Of a DNA stretch of 64,000 nt, positions 8,964-17,717 are shown piece after piece. The DNA is from PNNG01 sp046291695 (lineage in GTDB: Bacteria; Bacteroidota; Bacteroidia; UBA7662), in NCBI GenBank assembly GCA_046291695.1, contig JBKBSO010000018.1, forward strand, positions 3,221 to 67,220, read 5' to 3'. How positions within the stretch are numbered: the first letter of the stretch is position 1; each line of letters opens with the position of its first letter. A program made the translations under genes and the position numbers. The notes below the pieces were generated by a model. That model had not been told where the DNA came from. It worked only from the letters and a program-made list of their open reading frames with translations, and ran no database searches.

Positions 8964-9269
8964 GTGCTCGACACCTTCGACCATAAACTTTGGCGCTTGC
9001 CGCTTTATCGCAAGTACAGCGTACGACTGATGCAGCGTGCAAAAAAAGGGGTAGGGGAGAAAATCAAAAAGTATGATTTTTGGGGCCTCATGTTGTTTGT
9101 GATGATTCCGCTACCCTTTACCGGTGCCTATATGGGTGTGGTGGCCGCCAGGGTACTCCAAATTTCGCGACCAAAAGCCTCCCGTGCCATTGGTTTAGGG
9201 GTGGTTATTGCAACCACCATCATCGCTGGAACAACCTATTTGAGTTTGTTGGGGGTGAAGTTGTTGTGA
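8964..9269 (+). pseudogene. 5'-truncated copy of the COG2426 membrane protein gene
   Basis: Carries the last 100 codons of the gene at 2886-3350, nearly unchanged, but lacks the first 54 codons with the family's N-terminal membrane motif. A TAA codon lies immediately upstream of the GTG at 8964, so there is no read-through. The remaining frame is intact and has three amino-acid changes, which indicates recent duplication. A strong terminator lies 18 bp downstream. Confidence 0.85.
8967..9269 (+). repeat. Direct repeat, copy 2
   Basis: Second copy of the 303-bp sequence at 3048-3350. The two copies bracket 5.6 kb holding two secreted-protein genes and the 7-bp tandem repeat. Confidence 0.95.
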
Positions 9270-9286
9270 TTCACAAAGCCTTATTA

Positions 9287-9324
9287 CACAAAAAAGCCCA
9301 ACCATAGGATCGGGCTTTTTTGTG
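9287..9324. terminator. Bidirectional intrinsic terminator
   Basis: A perfect 13-bp stem, CACAAAAAAGCCC at 9287-9299 and GGGCTTTTTTGTG at 9312-9324, with a 12-base loop. It has A and T runs on either side of the GC core, so it can end transcripts from the truncated COG2426 copy (+) and from the large secreted-protein gene (-). Confidence 0.85.
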
Positions 9325-9338
9325 CGTAGCAAGCGGGC

Positions 9339-12300
9339 TTAGCGCTGAATGACCAGTCGTTGGCCGCTGATGCGCTGACCGTGACGGAGCTGGATGCGGT
9401 AAACCCCTTGGTTCAAATGGCCGAGTTGCAATTGTTCGTGGTGGTTTTCGCCTGTTGGGTAAACCACTTGCTCGAATACCTTGCGTCCACGCAAATCGTA
9501 AATTTCGAGTTGGATGGCTTCCTGAACATCGGTGCTAAACTGCACTACCACCTGACCATTGCTCGGATTCGGATACACCTTCATCTGGCTGGCCAGATCG
9601 AGAGCTCGCACCGATACGCCCGATACATTGACTGTTCGGAAAAGGGTATCAGTGCCACAGCTGTTGTTTACCACCAAGCGTACTTGGTAGCTGCCATTGG
9701 CCGTGTAAGTGATTGAGGCTGTAGGCCCGCTGGCGGTTTGCCCATTGCCAAAATCCCACAGGTAGCTGCTGGCATGTTGGCTTGTGGCTGCGTTAAAGCT
9801 GAAGCTGGGGGCGCTGCTCGAGTCGATGGTAAATGCAGCCAAAGGCTCCGGATTTACCACAATCGACTTAGACACCAGGGCGCTTTCGCAACTACCATGC
9901 TCTATCTGCATATTATAGAAATAGAAGTAGTTGGCGGCATTGCTCGAACTGGTGCCTGTAATGCGGGCATAGTTGCCAAAAGTGTAAGGGAATACGGCTC
10001 CGTCGGAATTACGGTACATACCGCCGGCGCTTTGGTTATTCGTAGGTGCCATGGTATACATACCTGGTTGCAGCGGAATATTTACTTGTACATCAACCGT
10101 ACTATAAGGCAGTCCTTGATTTACACTGATGGCATGGGAGCTTACAATGTTGTTGTTCATATCCCGAATAACCAGATTAACTATGCCGGATTGCTGCGGA
10201 TAAATACGCATGCCCCGTATAACTACAGGCTTAAGTATTTCAATATTCAAACGATTGTTGCCTACAGTAATACCCGAAAAAGCACCGCCATTGCCAATGG
10301 TATTGTCCACGGGGCCAAGTATGCCATTCACCAAGCCTAAAGCACGTGCCTGCACTTGGGTGCTTTGCGCTGGCGAAAGCGTAATGCTGTCGCCGGTACC
10401 TATTTGGTTATTGCTGGCATCGAACCAGCCGATATTACCCGCCCCGCTGCTGGGATCATTCCAAAGGGTAACCGAACCACCAGCACAGAGGGTGTCGGCA
10501 GTTGACAGAATAATCGGCAAGGCAATCTGTCGGATCTGTAGTGTCTTAAATATACTGTCGTTTGCGTTGTTTTGGTCGGCCTGGTAGAGCACGGTTGCTT
10601 CAACCTGAATGGTACCGCCAGGGAAAAGCGAAAGGGGCGTAGGCAGCGAAAGGGTATCCGTTGCTCCTGCGGCTATGCTGCTGGTGATGGTGGTGTTGTA
10701 AGTCTGGTTTACGGCACCTGTAAGCGCAATGCGCACATCAAATGCGGTAGCAGGGTTTAAACCTTCATTTTTAATAACCACTACAAAGGCGACATTACTG
10801 TCGGGACAGCTACCACTAATGGGTTCGAGCAGGTTGAGCATGGCCAAATCGTCGGTACGTGGTGTGCAAACGGCTAGTGGACCTACCCATGGTGAAAATT
10901 GGGTATTACAGCTGTCGCGTACATATACATCGTAACAAACATTGCCGCTAAGTCCACTAATGGTATAAGGGTTGGTTACACCACTGATTAAAGTGCCGGT
11001 TCCAGGAGTAAAGCCGTCTGGGCCGAATTCGAGTTGCCAAGCCGTTGCACTCGATATCCAACTGATGGTGGCGGTGGTAAGTCCGATGGTATCGACACTT
11101 ACAATGGCAGGACCGGGGCAACCCGCTGGGGTGAATTCGATCGCACCCATATCGGGTTGTGCAGGATCCCGTGGCTGCCCGTTAATATCGAGCTGCACAT
11201 AGGAAATGGGTTGGGCCGTGCCGTTTAATGCATTGGCTTGCGGGGTGTAATCGCGGTTCGGGCGGTCAACAAAGTCGGGGTTGAGGCTGATGCTGTTGGC
11301 ATCGTAACCTTGGACTTGCCAGTCGGCCAAGCTACTCTGATTTGTACCACCGAATAAGCCAATGCCTGAATTACTTGCGGTAACGTCAACAAATAGGTTG
11401 TTGCGGTTACTTACTACATTGGCAGTGGTGTTGATGATGGCGATGGTATGTTTGGCACCTGAGCCGGTACGTGTTTGGAAGATATTATTACTGAAAATCC
11501 GCACATTATCGATGTTATTTTCAAGTGAAATGCCCCTACTTAAGCCGGTACTGCTGAGTGAACTGCTCATGTCGAGCGTATTGAAGCTTATTTCCGACAG
11601 GGTAGAGTTATTTAGTAAAATACCAACCGTGGCTCCCGAAGAGTTTAATTCATAAATGAGGTTGTTGTAAATGCGGCTCGAACTGCTCGAGTCGATGGGA
11701 TTTACGCCACTCAGTCGAATGGCGTTGGCCGCTGTAGCTCTCGAACTGGCCGAAGTATGCGAATTGTGGATGATGTTTGAATGAATTTGCAAGCCGTTGT
11801 TTACTGTTTCAACGTTTATACCATTGAAGGTGGTAACCGTAACCCGGTTTTGGCGATGAATTTCGTTGCCTGCAATTTCGGTGTTGGTCGAATTGTTCAC
11901 GAAGATGCCATTTGCGCTAAAATCACGAATCAAATTGCCTATAAAACGGTTGCCTGAAGTTTCGGGGCTGTTGATGATGCCATTTAACCGAATTCCCGTA
12001 TGGGCACCTACTATTTCATTGGAGTCAATGACGTTCATGGCTGCCGGTGTTGAGGTGGTGTTGTTAATAAAGCCACCTGTAAACACAATGCCCGAAGAAG
12101 CATTTAAAGCATTGGTGACCGGGATGGTCGTAACGGCGCTCAAATCAATAAGGTTGTTGCGAATGATGTTGTGGTTCGCTTCATTTTGCAGGATAATACC
12201 TATCCCAAACTCAGCATCGAGACCACGAATCACAAAATTTTCAAGGTTGATGTACTTGGTGCCGTTCATCAACACCAGGTATTTGTCGTTGGTGTTGGGC

Positions 12301-15173
12301 GTAATGAGTATGGTGTCGCGCTGTCCGTCGAATATCAGTCGGCTGGTATCGCTGGTGCCTGGCACAAAGCCTAAATCTAAACGTTGGGTTCGTTTTTTGT
12401 TTGGGAATTCGGTTTGAATGCGAACTTCACCCAGAATACCGGCGCAATACAAACGCTCGAGCAGCTGGTTAAAGTCAGGAAAATCGCTGTTGGTGCTGCC
12501 TGAGGTGTAGGTACCCGCTGGTAAAGGAGCACAAAACTGAAACTCGAGGGTGTCGTTTAGGTTGTTTGCATCTGCACTTCCATTGGGTAAGGCACACCAT
12601 ACGCGTAATTTAAGGTCGCCGGCAGCAGGAATAAGCAGGTTGTTGGTAAACTGAAAAAGCACCGTGTCGAGGAAGGCCAAACTTCCGTTGAAGTTTTGGG
12701 AGATTACCGGACCGTTATCAAGTTGGTAATTGAGCTGGAGGCTGTTCAAGGTCGACTGTCCTTGGTTTTGAATCAAAACGCTAATAGGAACCGAATTGCC
12801 GGGGATTTGGGTTGGTGTTAGTCCGGGTAAATCGAGTAAGGCGGCATCGTTTCCTACCAACAGTATCTCATAAGCCCCAATGGTTGGTTGTTGCAAACTA
12901 CGAGGATTTCCGACAATGTCGAAGGGGACATCGGATATGACGATGCCTGCATCTTTTAGCGGAGAATTGGGTAAAGGCCTCAGGTCTTCCAATGCCGTGA
13001 ATAGCGGATCGGCCAAGAGACCGGCGCTATCGATTCCATAGGTAGTTTGCCAATCGACCAGGCTGGCCGAAGTTGTTGCCGGACTACTAATGAAACCAAA
13101 GCTGGTGAAACTGGGAATATTAAAGGCATTATGCGAGGCAAACACCCGATTTACAGCCGAAGCTTCAGGAAAAAAATATACCGAAAAATTGGCCGGTGTG
13201 GTCTGGGCTGCATTAACCGGAATTACACTATACACATTATTGATGTGCACCAGGCTGTCCACGGTATTGTTTTGGCCGAAACTGTTGGTGAGGTGCAAAA
13301 TGCCATTTCGTGTGGTTGAGGTAGTGTTTACCCGCATTTGTGAAGCGTTGTGGTAAATTTCTATCCAGTCGTTACCTCCATTCGTATTACCGGTGAGGAA
13401 ATAGGTGCGCGGTGTAGCATTGCTGTAGTTCAGTGAAAAGGAGTTGTTAAACACCTTGTTGCGTAAACTCCCGCTTCCTGTAAAGTTGGTGAGTGATAGG
13501 GCCGATTGCCCAATATTTCCTATAGCCGTATTGTTTTGGATCGTAAAGCCGGTATGATTGGTGAGTGTAATGACTGTGGATGCGGCCAACAGGGAACTGA
13601 TGCTGTTTTCGAAGGTATTGCTGTTGATGTCGGTACCTCTTGCATTTGCTACTAAAAAAATGGAGCTGGCAAAAATGTTTTTAAAGTTGCAAGCTTGCAC
13701 CTGAAGGCCGATAAGCGAATCTACCCCGGTAGTATTGGCATTGAACAAGCCATAGTAGCCATCTTCAAACGAACACTGAAAAATGAAAGCGTTATTTGCT
13801 CCACTCAAACTGAGAAGCCGATTATTTGCGCTGTTCGATCCTGCAACGCCGCTAAACTTGCAGCCAAAAAGCGAGATGTTGTGGGTATTTGCACCGATGA
13901 GCATCAGTTCTTCGGCACTTGTTGGTAAAGCACTACGCCGAAAACTGATATTCCTGAAATTTAAGCCGCCAGTATTGTAAATAGAAATTACGCTTCCGTT
14001 GTCGGGCGCTTCCAATACAACACTATCCGCATTTTGAGAAATACTTTCAATGGTTACCGTACTGCTTAAACCCAATATAGGATTGTTGATGAAGTAACTA
14101 CCCGAATAAGTGCCGTTGGCAAGTAAAATGGTAACAGGTCCTGCGATGTTGCTGCAGTTGATTCTGGCCATAACATCATCCAGGTTGTTAAAATTGGTTG
14201 GGCTATTCGGTTGCGAGGGATCAACTGTAAAAACCCCGGTGAGTATGGGTGCCGCTTCGAGTGTGTATGTCGAACTGGTGTCGGCATTTAAACCACAACT
14301 CACGATACATCGGTAATATTCAGGCTGGTTGGCAGGTACAGGCACAAACAGGTTAAGCGTGTTGCCGGCTGCGACGTCAGTAAAATTGATGTTGTCAGAA
14401 GAGCTTTGCCAACGAAAGGTGAGGCCGGAACTGAAGTTGAATGCGCCGGCGAGACGAAGATTTATAGTGCTATTCGGACAGCTGATCCCTGTTGCATTTA
14501 CTATCGTACCCGCAATGGGAGTGCTGCATACCGAAACGGTGTCGTAATAAATGCGCATGGTCGGACGACGATCGCGTGCATTTACCAAGGTGTCGGTATT
14601 TAGTGGGCCATTGTACCCGATTACCGAGCTACTTACGGTATTTAAGCTCCACTGGATGGGGCCTGAAAAACTAGTTGGGAAGATTTTTTCCCAGTCGAAA
14701 CCCATTTCGAGTCCATCGCCTGTATATACAAAGGGTTCTTGCAATTCGAAACTCACATAACCGGTTCCGCCGGTTATGGCTTGTTGCGAGCTGGTGTAAA
14801 CCCGGGTTGCCTGACTGATAAGCGCACTGAAAGAAGCCGGTACTTGTGGCGCTTGCTGTGCAGAAGAATTATTAAACCAAATCTCAAATTTATTGAGATG
14901 AGGGGGTAAGGTGGTAGAGGTGTTCCCTTTATGGAAATCGATACGGGTAATAATACTGCCGTTGGGCAGGCTGGCTAACTCGCTGGAGGTGAGTAGGTAA
15001 AAGTATTTAGAATAGGCGTCTACTACATTTCGTCCGTGTATAGGCCCACCATCAGTGGTTGCACCATTTAAATTTAACGGATTATTGGTTGAGGTGCCAA
15101 TTTGCACAAACTGCTGTGCGCTTCCCGAAAGATATGCACTGAGCATACCCAATAGCAGTAAGGTTTTTTTCAT
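9339..15173 (-). CDS. Very large secreted beta-helix protein with PKD and T9SS type A sorting domain
   Basis: A 1944-residue surface or secreted protein. I chose the start at 15173 because a signal peptide (MKKTLLLLGMLSAYLSGSAQ) begins there; an upstream in-frame start adds 25 non-signal residues. After a beta-rich N-terminal domain and an Ig-like segment come two long stretches of right-handed beta-helix repeats (many NTFENS-, NNLIYE- and IYNNLI-type strands), separated and followed by CARDB-like segments, a fibronectin type III domain (TTATISWISSATAWQLEFG), a PKD domain (YLWDFGNGQTASG) and a C-terminal type A sorting domain (MKVYPNPSNGQVVVQF). Probably an adhesin or a surface polysaccharide-associated protein; catalytic activity is not evident. 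It sits alone between terminators. Confidence 0.88.
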   Translation of the reverse strand: MKKTLLLLGMLSAYLSGSAQQFVQIGTSTNNPLNLNGATTDGGPIHGRNVVDAYSKYFYLLTSSELASLPNGSIITRIDFHKGNTSTTLPPHLNKFEIWFNNSSAQQAPQVPASFSALISQATRVYTSSQQAITGGTGYVSFELQEPFVYTGDGLEMGFDWEKIFPTSFSGPIQWSLNTVSSSVIGYNGPLNTDTLVNARDRRPTMRIYYDTVSVCSTPIAGTIVNATGISCPNSTINLRLAGAFNFSSGLTFRWQSSSDNINFTDVAAGNTLNLFVPVPANQPEYYRCIVSCGLNADTSSTYTLEAAPILTGVFTVDPSQPNSPTNFNNLDDVMARINCSNIAGPVTILLANGTYSGSYFINNPILGLSSTVTIESISQNADSVVLEAPDNGSVISIYNTGGLNFRNISFRRSALPTSAEELMLIGANTHNISLFGCKFSGVAGSNSANNRLLSLSGANNAFIFQCSFEDGYYGLFNANTTGVDSLIGLQVQACNFKNIFASSIFLVANARGTDINSNTFENSISSLLAASTVITLTNHTGFTIQNNTAIGNIGQSALSLTNFTGSGSLRNKVFNNSFSLNYSNATPRTYFLTGNTNGGNDWIEIYHNASQMRVNTTSTTRNGILHLTNSFGQNNTVDSLVHINNVYSVIPVNAAQTTPANFSVYFFPEASAVNRVFASHNAFNIPSFTSFGFISSPATTSASLVDWQTTYGIDSAGLLADPLFTALEDLRPLPNSPLKDAGIVISDVPFDIVGNPRSLQQPTIGAYEILLVGNDAALLDLPGLTPTQIPGNSVPISVLIQNQGQSTLNSLQLNYQLDNGPVISQNFNGSLAFLDTVLFQFTNNLLIPAAGDLKLRVWCALPNGSADANNLNDTLEFQFCAPLPAGTYTSGSTNSDFPDFNQLLERLYCAGILGEVRIQTEFPNKKRTQRLDLGFVPGTSDTSRLIFDGQRDTILITPNTNDKYLVLMNGTKYINLENFVIRGLDAEFGIGIILQNEANHNIIRNNLIDLSAVTTIPVTNALNASSGIVFTGGFINNTTSTPAAMNVIDSNEIVGAHTGIRLNGIINSPETSGNRFIGNLIRDFSANGIFVNNSTNTEIAGNEIHRQNRVTVTTFNGINVETVNNGLQIHSNIIHNSHTSASSRATAANAIRLSGVNPIDSSSSSRIYNNLIYELNSSGATVGILLNNSTLSEISFNTLDMSSSLSSTGLSRGISLENNIDNVRIFSNNIFQTRTGSGAKHTIAIINTTANVVSNRNNLFVDVTASNSGIGLFGGTNQSSLADWQVQGYDANSISLNPDFVDRPNRDYTPQANALNGTAQPISYVQLDINGQPRDPAQPDMGAIEFTPAGCPGPAIVSVDTIGLTTATISWISSATAWQLEFGPDGFTPGTGTLISGVTNPYTISGLSGNVCYDVYVRDSCNTQFSPWVGPLAVCTPRTDDLAMLNLLEPISGSCPDSNVAFVVVIKNEGLNPATAFDVRIALTGAVNQTYNTTITSSIAAGATDTLSLPTPLSLFPGGTIQVEATVLYQADQNNANDSIFKTLQIRQIALPIILSTADTLCAGGSVTLWNDPSSGAGNIGWFDASNNQIGTGDSITLSPAQSTQVQARALGLVNGILGPVDNTIGNGGAFSGITVGNNRLNIEILKPVVIRGMRIYPQQSGIVNLVIRDMNNNIVSSHAISVNQGLPYSTVDVQVNIPLQPGMYTMAPTNNQSAGGMYRNSDGAVFPYTFGNYARITGTSSSNAANYFYFYNMQIEHGSCESALVSKSIVVNPEPLAAFTIDSSSAPSFSFNAATSQHASSYLWDFGNGQTASGPTASITYTANGSYQVRLVVNNSCGTDTLFRTVNVSGVSVRALDLASQMKVYPNPSNGQVVVQFSTDVQEAIQLEIYDLRGRKVFEQVVYPTGENHHEQLQLGHLNQGVYRIQLRHGQRISGQRLVIQR

Positions 15174-15194
15174 AATATTAAATGTTGTAGAGCT

Positions 15195-15230
15195 TAAAAT
15201 TACGCCTCTTTTTCGATTTTTCGGCAAAAA
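15195..15230 (-). promoter_or_regulatory. Candidate promoter of the large secreted-protein gene
   Basis: On the minus strand TTTTTG (15230-15225) is followed after 22 bases by TAATTTTA (15202-15195), one mismatch from the TAnnTTTG -7 box of Bacteroidota. The start codon is 22 bases further on. Confidence 0.35.
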
Positions 15231-15259
15231 CTTAAGATATAAAACCAAACAAAATGCGA

Positions 15260-15288
15260 CAAGCCCGTCTATAAAAGAGTCGGGCTTG
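15260..15288 (-). terminator. Terminator of the TonB receptor / peptidase operon
   Basis: CAAGCCCG at 15260-15267 pairs with CGGGCTTG at 15281-15288. On the minus strand the hairpin is followed by a T-rich stretch and lies 36 bp after the peptidase stop. Confidence 0.5.
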
Positions 15289-15323
15289 ATGAAACCAGGA
15301 TTAGGTATTTTGCTAACCAGACT

Positions 15324-17717
15324 TTATTTCAAGTATGCCTCCAGCCAACGGTCCATTTCCCAGAGCATATGCATAACCGATTCATTGGCGCGGTAACCGT
15401 GGCTTTCGTGAGGCAGTACTACATAACGAACTGTTCCACCATGTCCTTTAATGGCCTGATACAAACGCTCACTTTGAATGGGAAAGGTCCCCGAATTGTT
15501 GTCGGCCTCTCCATGAATGATCAATAAGGGTGTTTTTATTTTATCGGCAAAGCTAAAGGGCGACATTTGATAATATACTTCAGGGGCTTGCCAATAGGTG
15601 CGCTCTTCGGCCTGAAATCCAAAGGGGGTGAGGGTACGATTATAAGCGCCACTTCGAGCAATGCCGGCTTTAAAGAGCTGGGTATGCGCCAGCAAATTCG
15701 CTGTCATGAAGGCGCCATAGCTGTGTCCGCCTACTGCCACACGCTCACGGTCGAGTACGCCTAATGAAGAGCCGTAGTTAATAATGGCTTCAGCATTGGC
15801 AACCAGTTGCTGTACGTAAGTGTCGTTGGGTTCCTGATCTTGCTCACCAACAATAGGCATGCTCGCATTATCGAATACAGCATAACCCCGCAACACCCAA
15901 AAAACAGGACTTCCCCAGCTGATCCGGGTAAAGCGGTACGATGAACCTTTTACCTGTCCGGCTGCATCACGCGATTTATATTCACGCGGATAAGCCCATA
16001 CAAAAGCGGGTAATGGGCCTTTACTGCTATCGTAGCCTGCAGGTAAATACAAATCGGCAGTCATTTCTATGCCATCGGCCCGCTGATAACGTAATTGCTG
16101 TTTTTGGATGTCTTTTAGTTGTGGAAATGGGTGCGTAAAACTGGTAATGGCGCGTGAGTTTTTGTGGGTAAAGCCGCGTAAAAAATAATTGGGGTTTTCG
16201 GTTTGCGACTCTCTACTGGTTATAAAAGTGCCTAGGCTCGGATCAACCAGGCTCACCACCGACTCGTAATAAGGTGCTTCGCAACGCCAAATGCGTTTAG
16301 TTTTTCCGGTTTTAACATCATAACTATCTAAAAAAGGCATATCACCGGCTTCTGATGCTCCTTGCCCAGCCAAATACAACTGGCCCTGATGCTGCCAGAT
16401 GACGGAACGGCCATTTTCGTTCATACGCATTAAAGGACGCCCAGGGTCGCTATAGGCATCTTCGTAACTGCGATCGCGAATAAGTTTTACAATACCGTAT
16501 TTGGATGGAATGAGTTCATGTATATGTTCTTTCCGGCTTCGTGTCCAGCTCGAACGTACCCAGGCATAATCGTCGCCCCACATGGTATAGCTGTAGCGTA
16601 ATTCGGTGCGTAAGAGTTCGCGGGCTTTTTCCGTAAATGGCGCTTCCAGCAGCATGAGTTTATCGCGATGCGGCACCTCGTTTTTCGGGTTTCCTTCGTC
16701 GAGGGCTTCTACCCAGTAAACTGAAGCCGGTGCGTCGGGCCGCCAGCTGTGGCCACGAGGACCGCGTTCTACCGCATTAAAAGTGCTGGGAATGTATTCG
16801 CCTAAAGGCTTATTGGCCAAACGCAATACCGAATCGCCGTGTAAGGAGTAAAGCTGCACTTCGGTGGTAAAGCGGTAGTAAGGTACCAAGTACGAAAAAG
16901 GCAGCACGAGTTTACTGGCCAAAAGGTATTGCTGATTTGGCGAAACCTCAAAGCCCATCCAAAGGCCCGTTTCGAGCATGTCCGTGCTGCTGCCATCTAG
17001 GCCCAATATCAACAATTCGGCACTGGCGTAGTGACTGAAAACAGCTTCGTCGTGGGGGTTTTTGAGCAAATCTTGATAGGTGCGTGAGGGGGCTTTTTTA
17101 CCTAAATTTTCCTCCACTACCGGGCCAAGGGGAACGCGACTAGCTTGGGGCAAATCGCTTTGTACCAATGGTCGTACACTTACCACCAATCCCTTGCTGT
17201 CGGTCAACCAACTGTAGGCATTGCCCAATACGGCATTCAATTTACGATCGCTGAGCAAGCGTGCTTCGGCTTTCGCTACATCTATCACCCAAAGTTGAAT
17301 GGCGTCGGCTTCATTTTGTAAAAAAGCAATCTGTTTACCATCGGGCGACCAACTTAGGCCATTCATGAGCAAGGGTTCGGGCAAACCACTCACCGCACGC
17401 TCTTCCTTGCTGTTCAAACTTCGAATCGATAACCCATTGTAGTACGCGCTTCTGCTCGGGCCAAAATTGTTTGGGTCGATGCGCAAGCCAGCCAAACGCA
17501 GTTCGGGTCGGGATACTTCCTCAATACCAGGCAATTCTGGCCTCGTAAGGAGCGCAATCATTCGCCTGTCGGGTGAAAAACTGACTTGTGGACTCGAAGG
17601 TGCTTCGAGCAAACGGGCAAGTTCTTCGGGAGGACGTTGGTAAGTTACGGCTTCTTGTCCATAGCTCAGGGGCAAGCCAATGAGCATAATTAAATGGATG
17701 AGGATTTGTTTTTTCAT
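15324..17717 (-). CDS. S9 family peptidase, glutamyl endopeptidase-like (S9D)
   Basis: A 797-residue exported serine peptidase of the prolyl oligopeptidase clan. A signal peptide (MKKQILIHLIMLIGLPLSYGQ) precedes a beta-propeller region with conserved family phrases at the start (VTYQRPPEELARLLEAP, SRPELRLAGLRIDP), which match the S9D glutamyl endopeptidase group known from plastids and bacteria. The alpha/beta-hydrolase domain carries the expected triad: Ser666 in GGHSYGAFM, Asp739 in HGEADNNSG and His773 in PHESHGY. It is the last gene of an operon with two TonB receptors; its start codon directly follows the stop of the receptor gene. A role in digesting external peptides before uptake is inferred from that setting. 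Confidence 0.88.
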   Translation of the reverse strand: MKKQILIHLIMLIGLPLSYGQEAVTYQRPPEELARLLEAPSSPQVSFSPDRRMIALLTRPELPGIEEVSRPELRLAGLRIDPNNFGPSRSAYYNGLSIRSLNSKEERAVSGLPEPLLMNGLSWSPDGKQIAFLQNEADAIQLWVIDVAKAEARLLSDRKLNAVLGNAYSWLTDSKGLVVSVRPLVQSDLPQASRVPLGPVVEENLGKKAPSRTYQDLLKNPHDEAVFSHYASAELLILGLDGSSTDMLETGLWMGFEVSPNQQYLLASKLVLPFSYLVPYYRFTTEVQLYSLHGDSVLRLANKPLGEYIPSTFNAVERGPRGHSWRPDAPASVYWVEALDEGNPKNEVPHRDKLMLLEAPFTEKARELLRTELRYSYTMWGDDYAWVRSSWTRSRKEHIHELIPSKYGIVKLIRDRSYEDAYSDPGRPLMRMNENGRSVIWQHQGQLYLAGQGASEAGDMPFLDSYDVKTGKTKRIWRCEAPYYESVVSLVDPSLGTFITSRESQTENPNYFLRGFTHKNSRAITSFTHPFPQLKDIQKQQLRYQRADGIEMTADLYLPAGYDSSKGPLPAFVWAYPREYKSRDAAGQVKGSSYRFTRISWGSPVFWVLRGYAVFDNASMPIVGEQDQEPNDTYVQQLVANAEAIINYGSSLGVLDRERVAVGGHSYGAFMTANLLAHTQLFKAGIARSGAYNRTLTPFGFQAEERTYWQAPEVYYQMSPFSFADKIKTPLLIIHGEADNNSGTFPIQSERLYQAIKGHGGTVRYVVLPHESHGYRANESVMHMLWEMDRWLEAYLK

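Noticed and set aside
3351..8966. Classical insertion sequence or integrated phage
   Set aside because: No transposase, integrase, terminal inverted repeats or attachment site core was found at the block ends.
8964..9269. Intact small membrane protein gene
   Set aside because: It lacks the N-terminal third found in the copy at 2886-3350 and has a stop codon directly upstream, so it is treated as a truncated copy.
9360..15050. Numerous plus-strand open frames of 60-200 residues opposite the large beta-helix gene
   Set aside because: They lie entirely inside a 1944-residue gene with signal peptide and sorting domain, show no family motifs, and have the usual pattern of antisense shadows.
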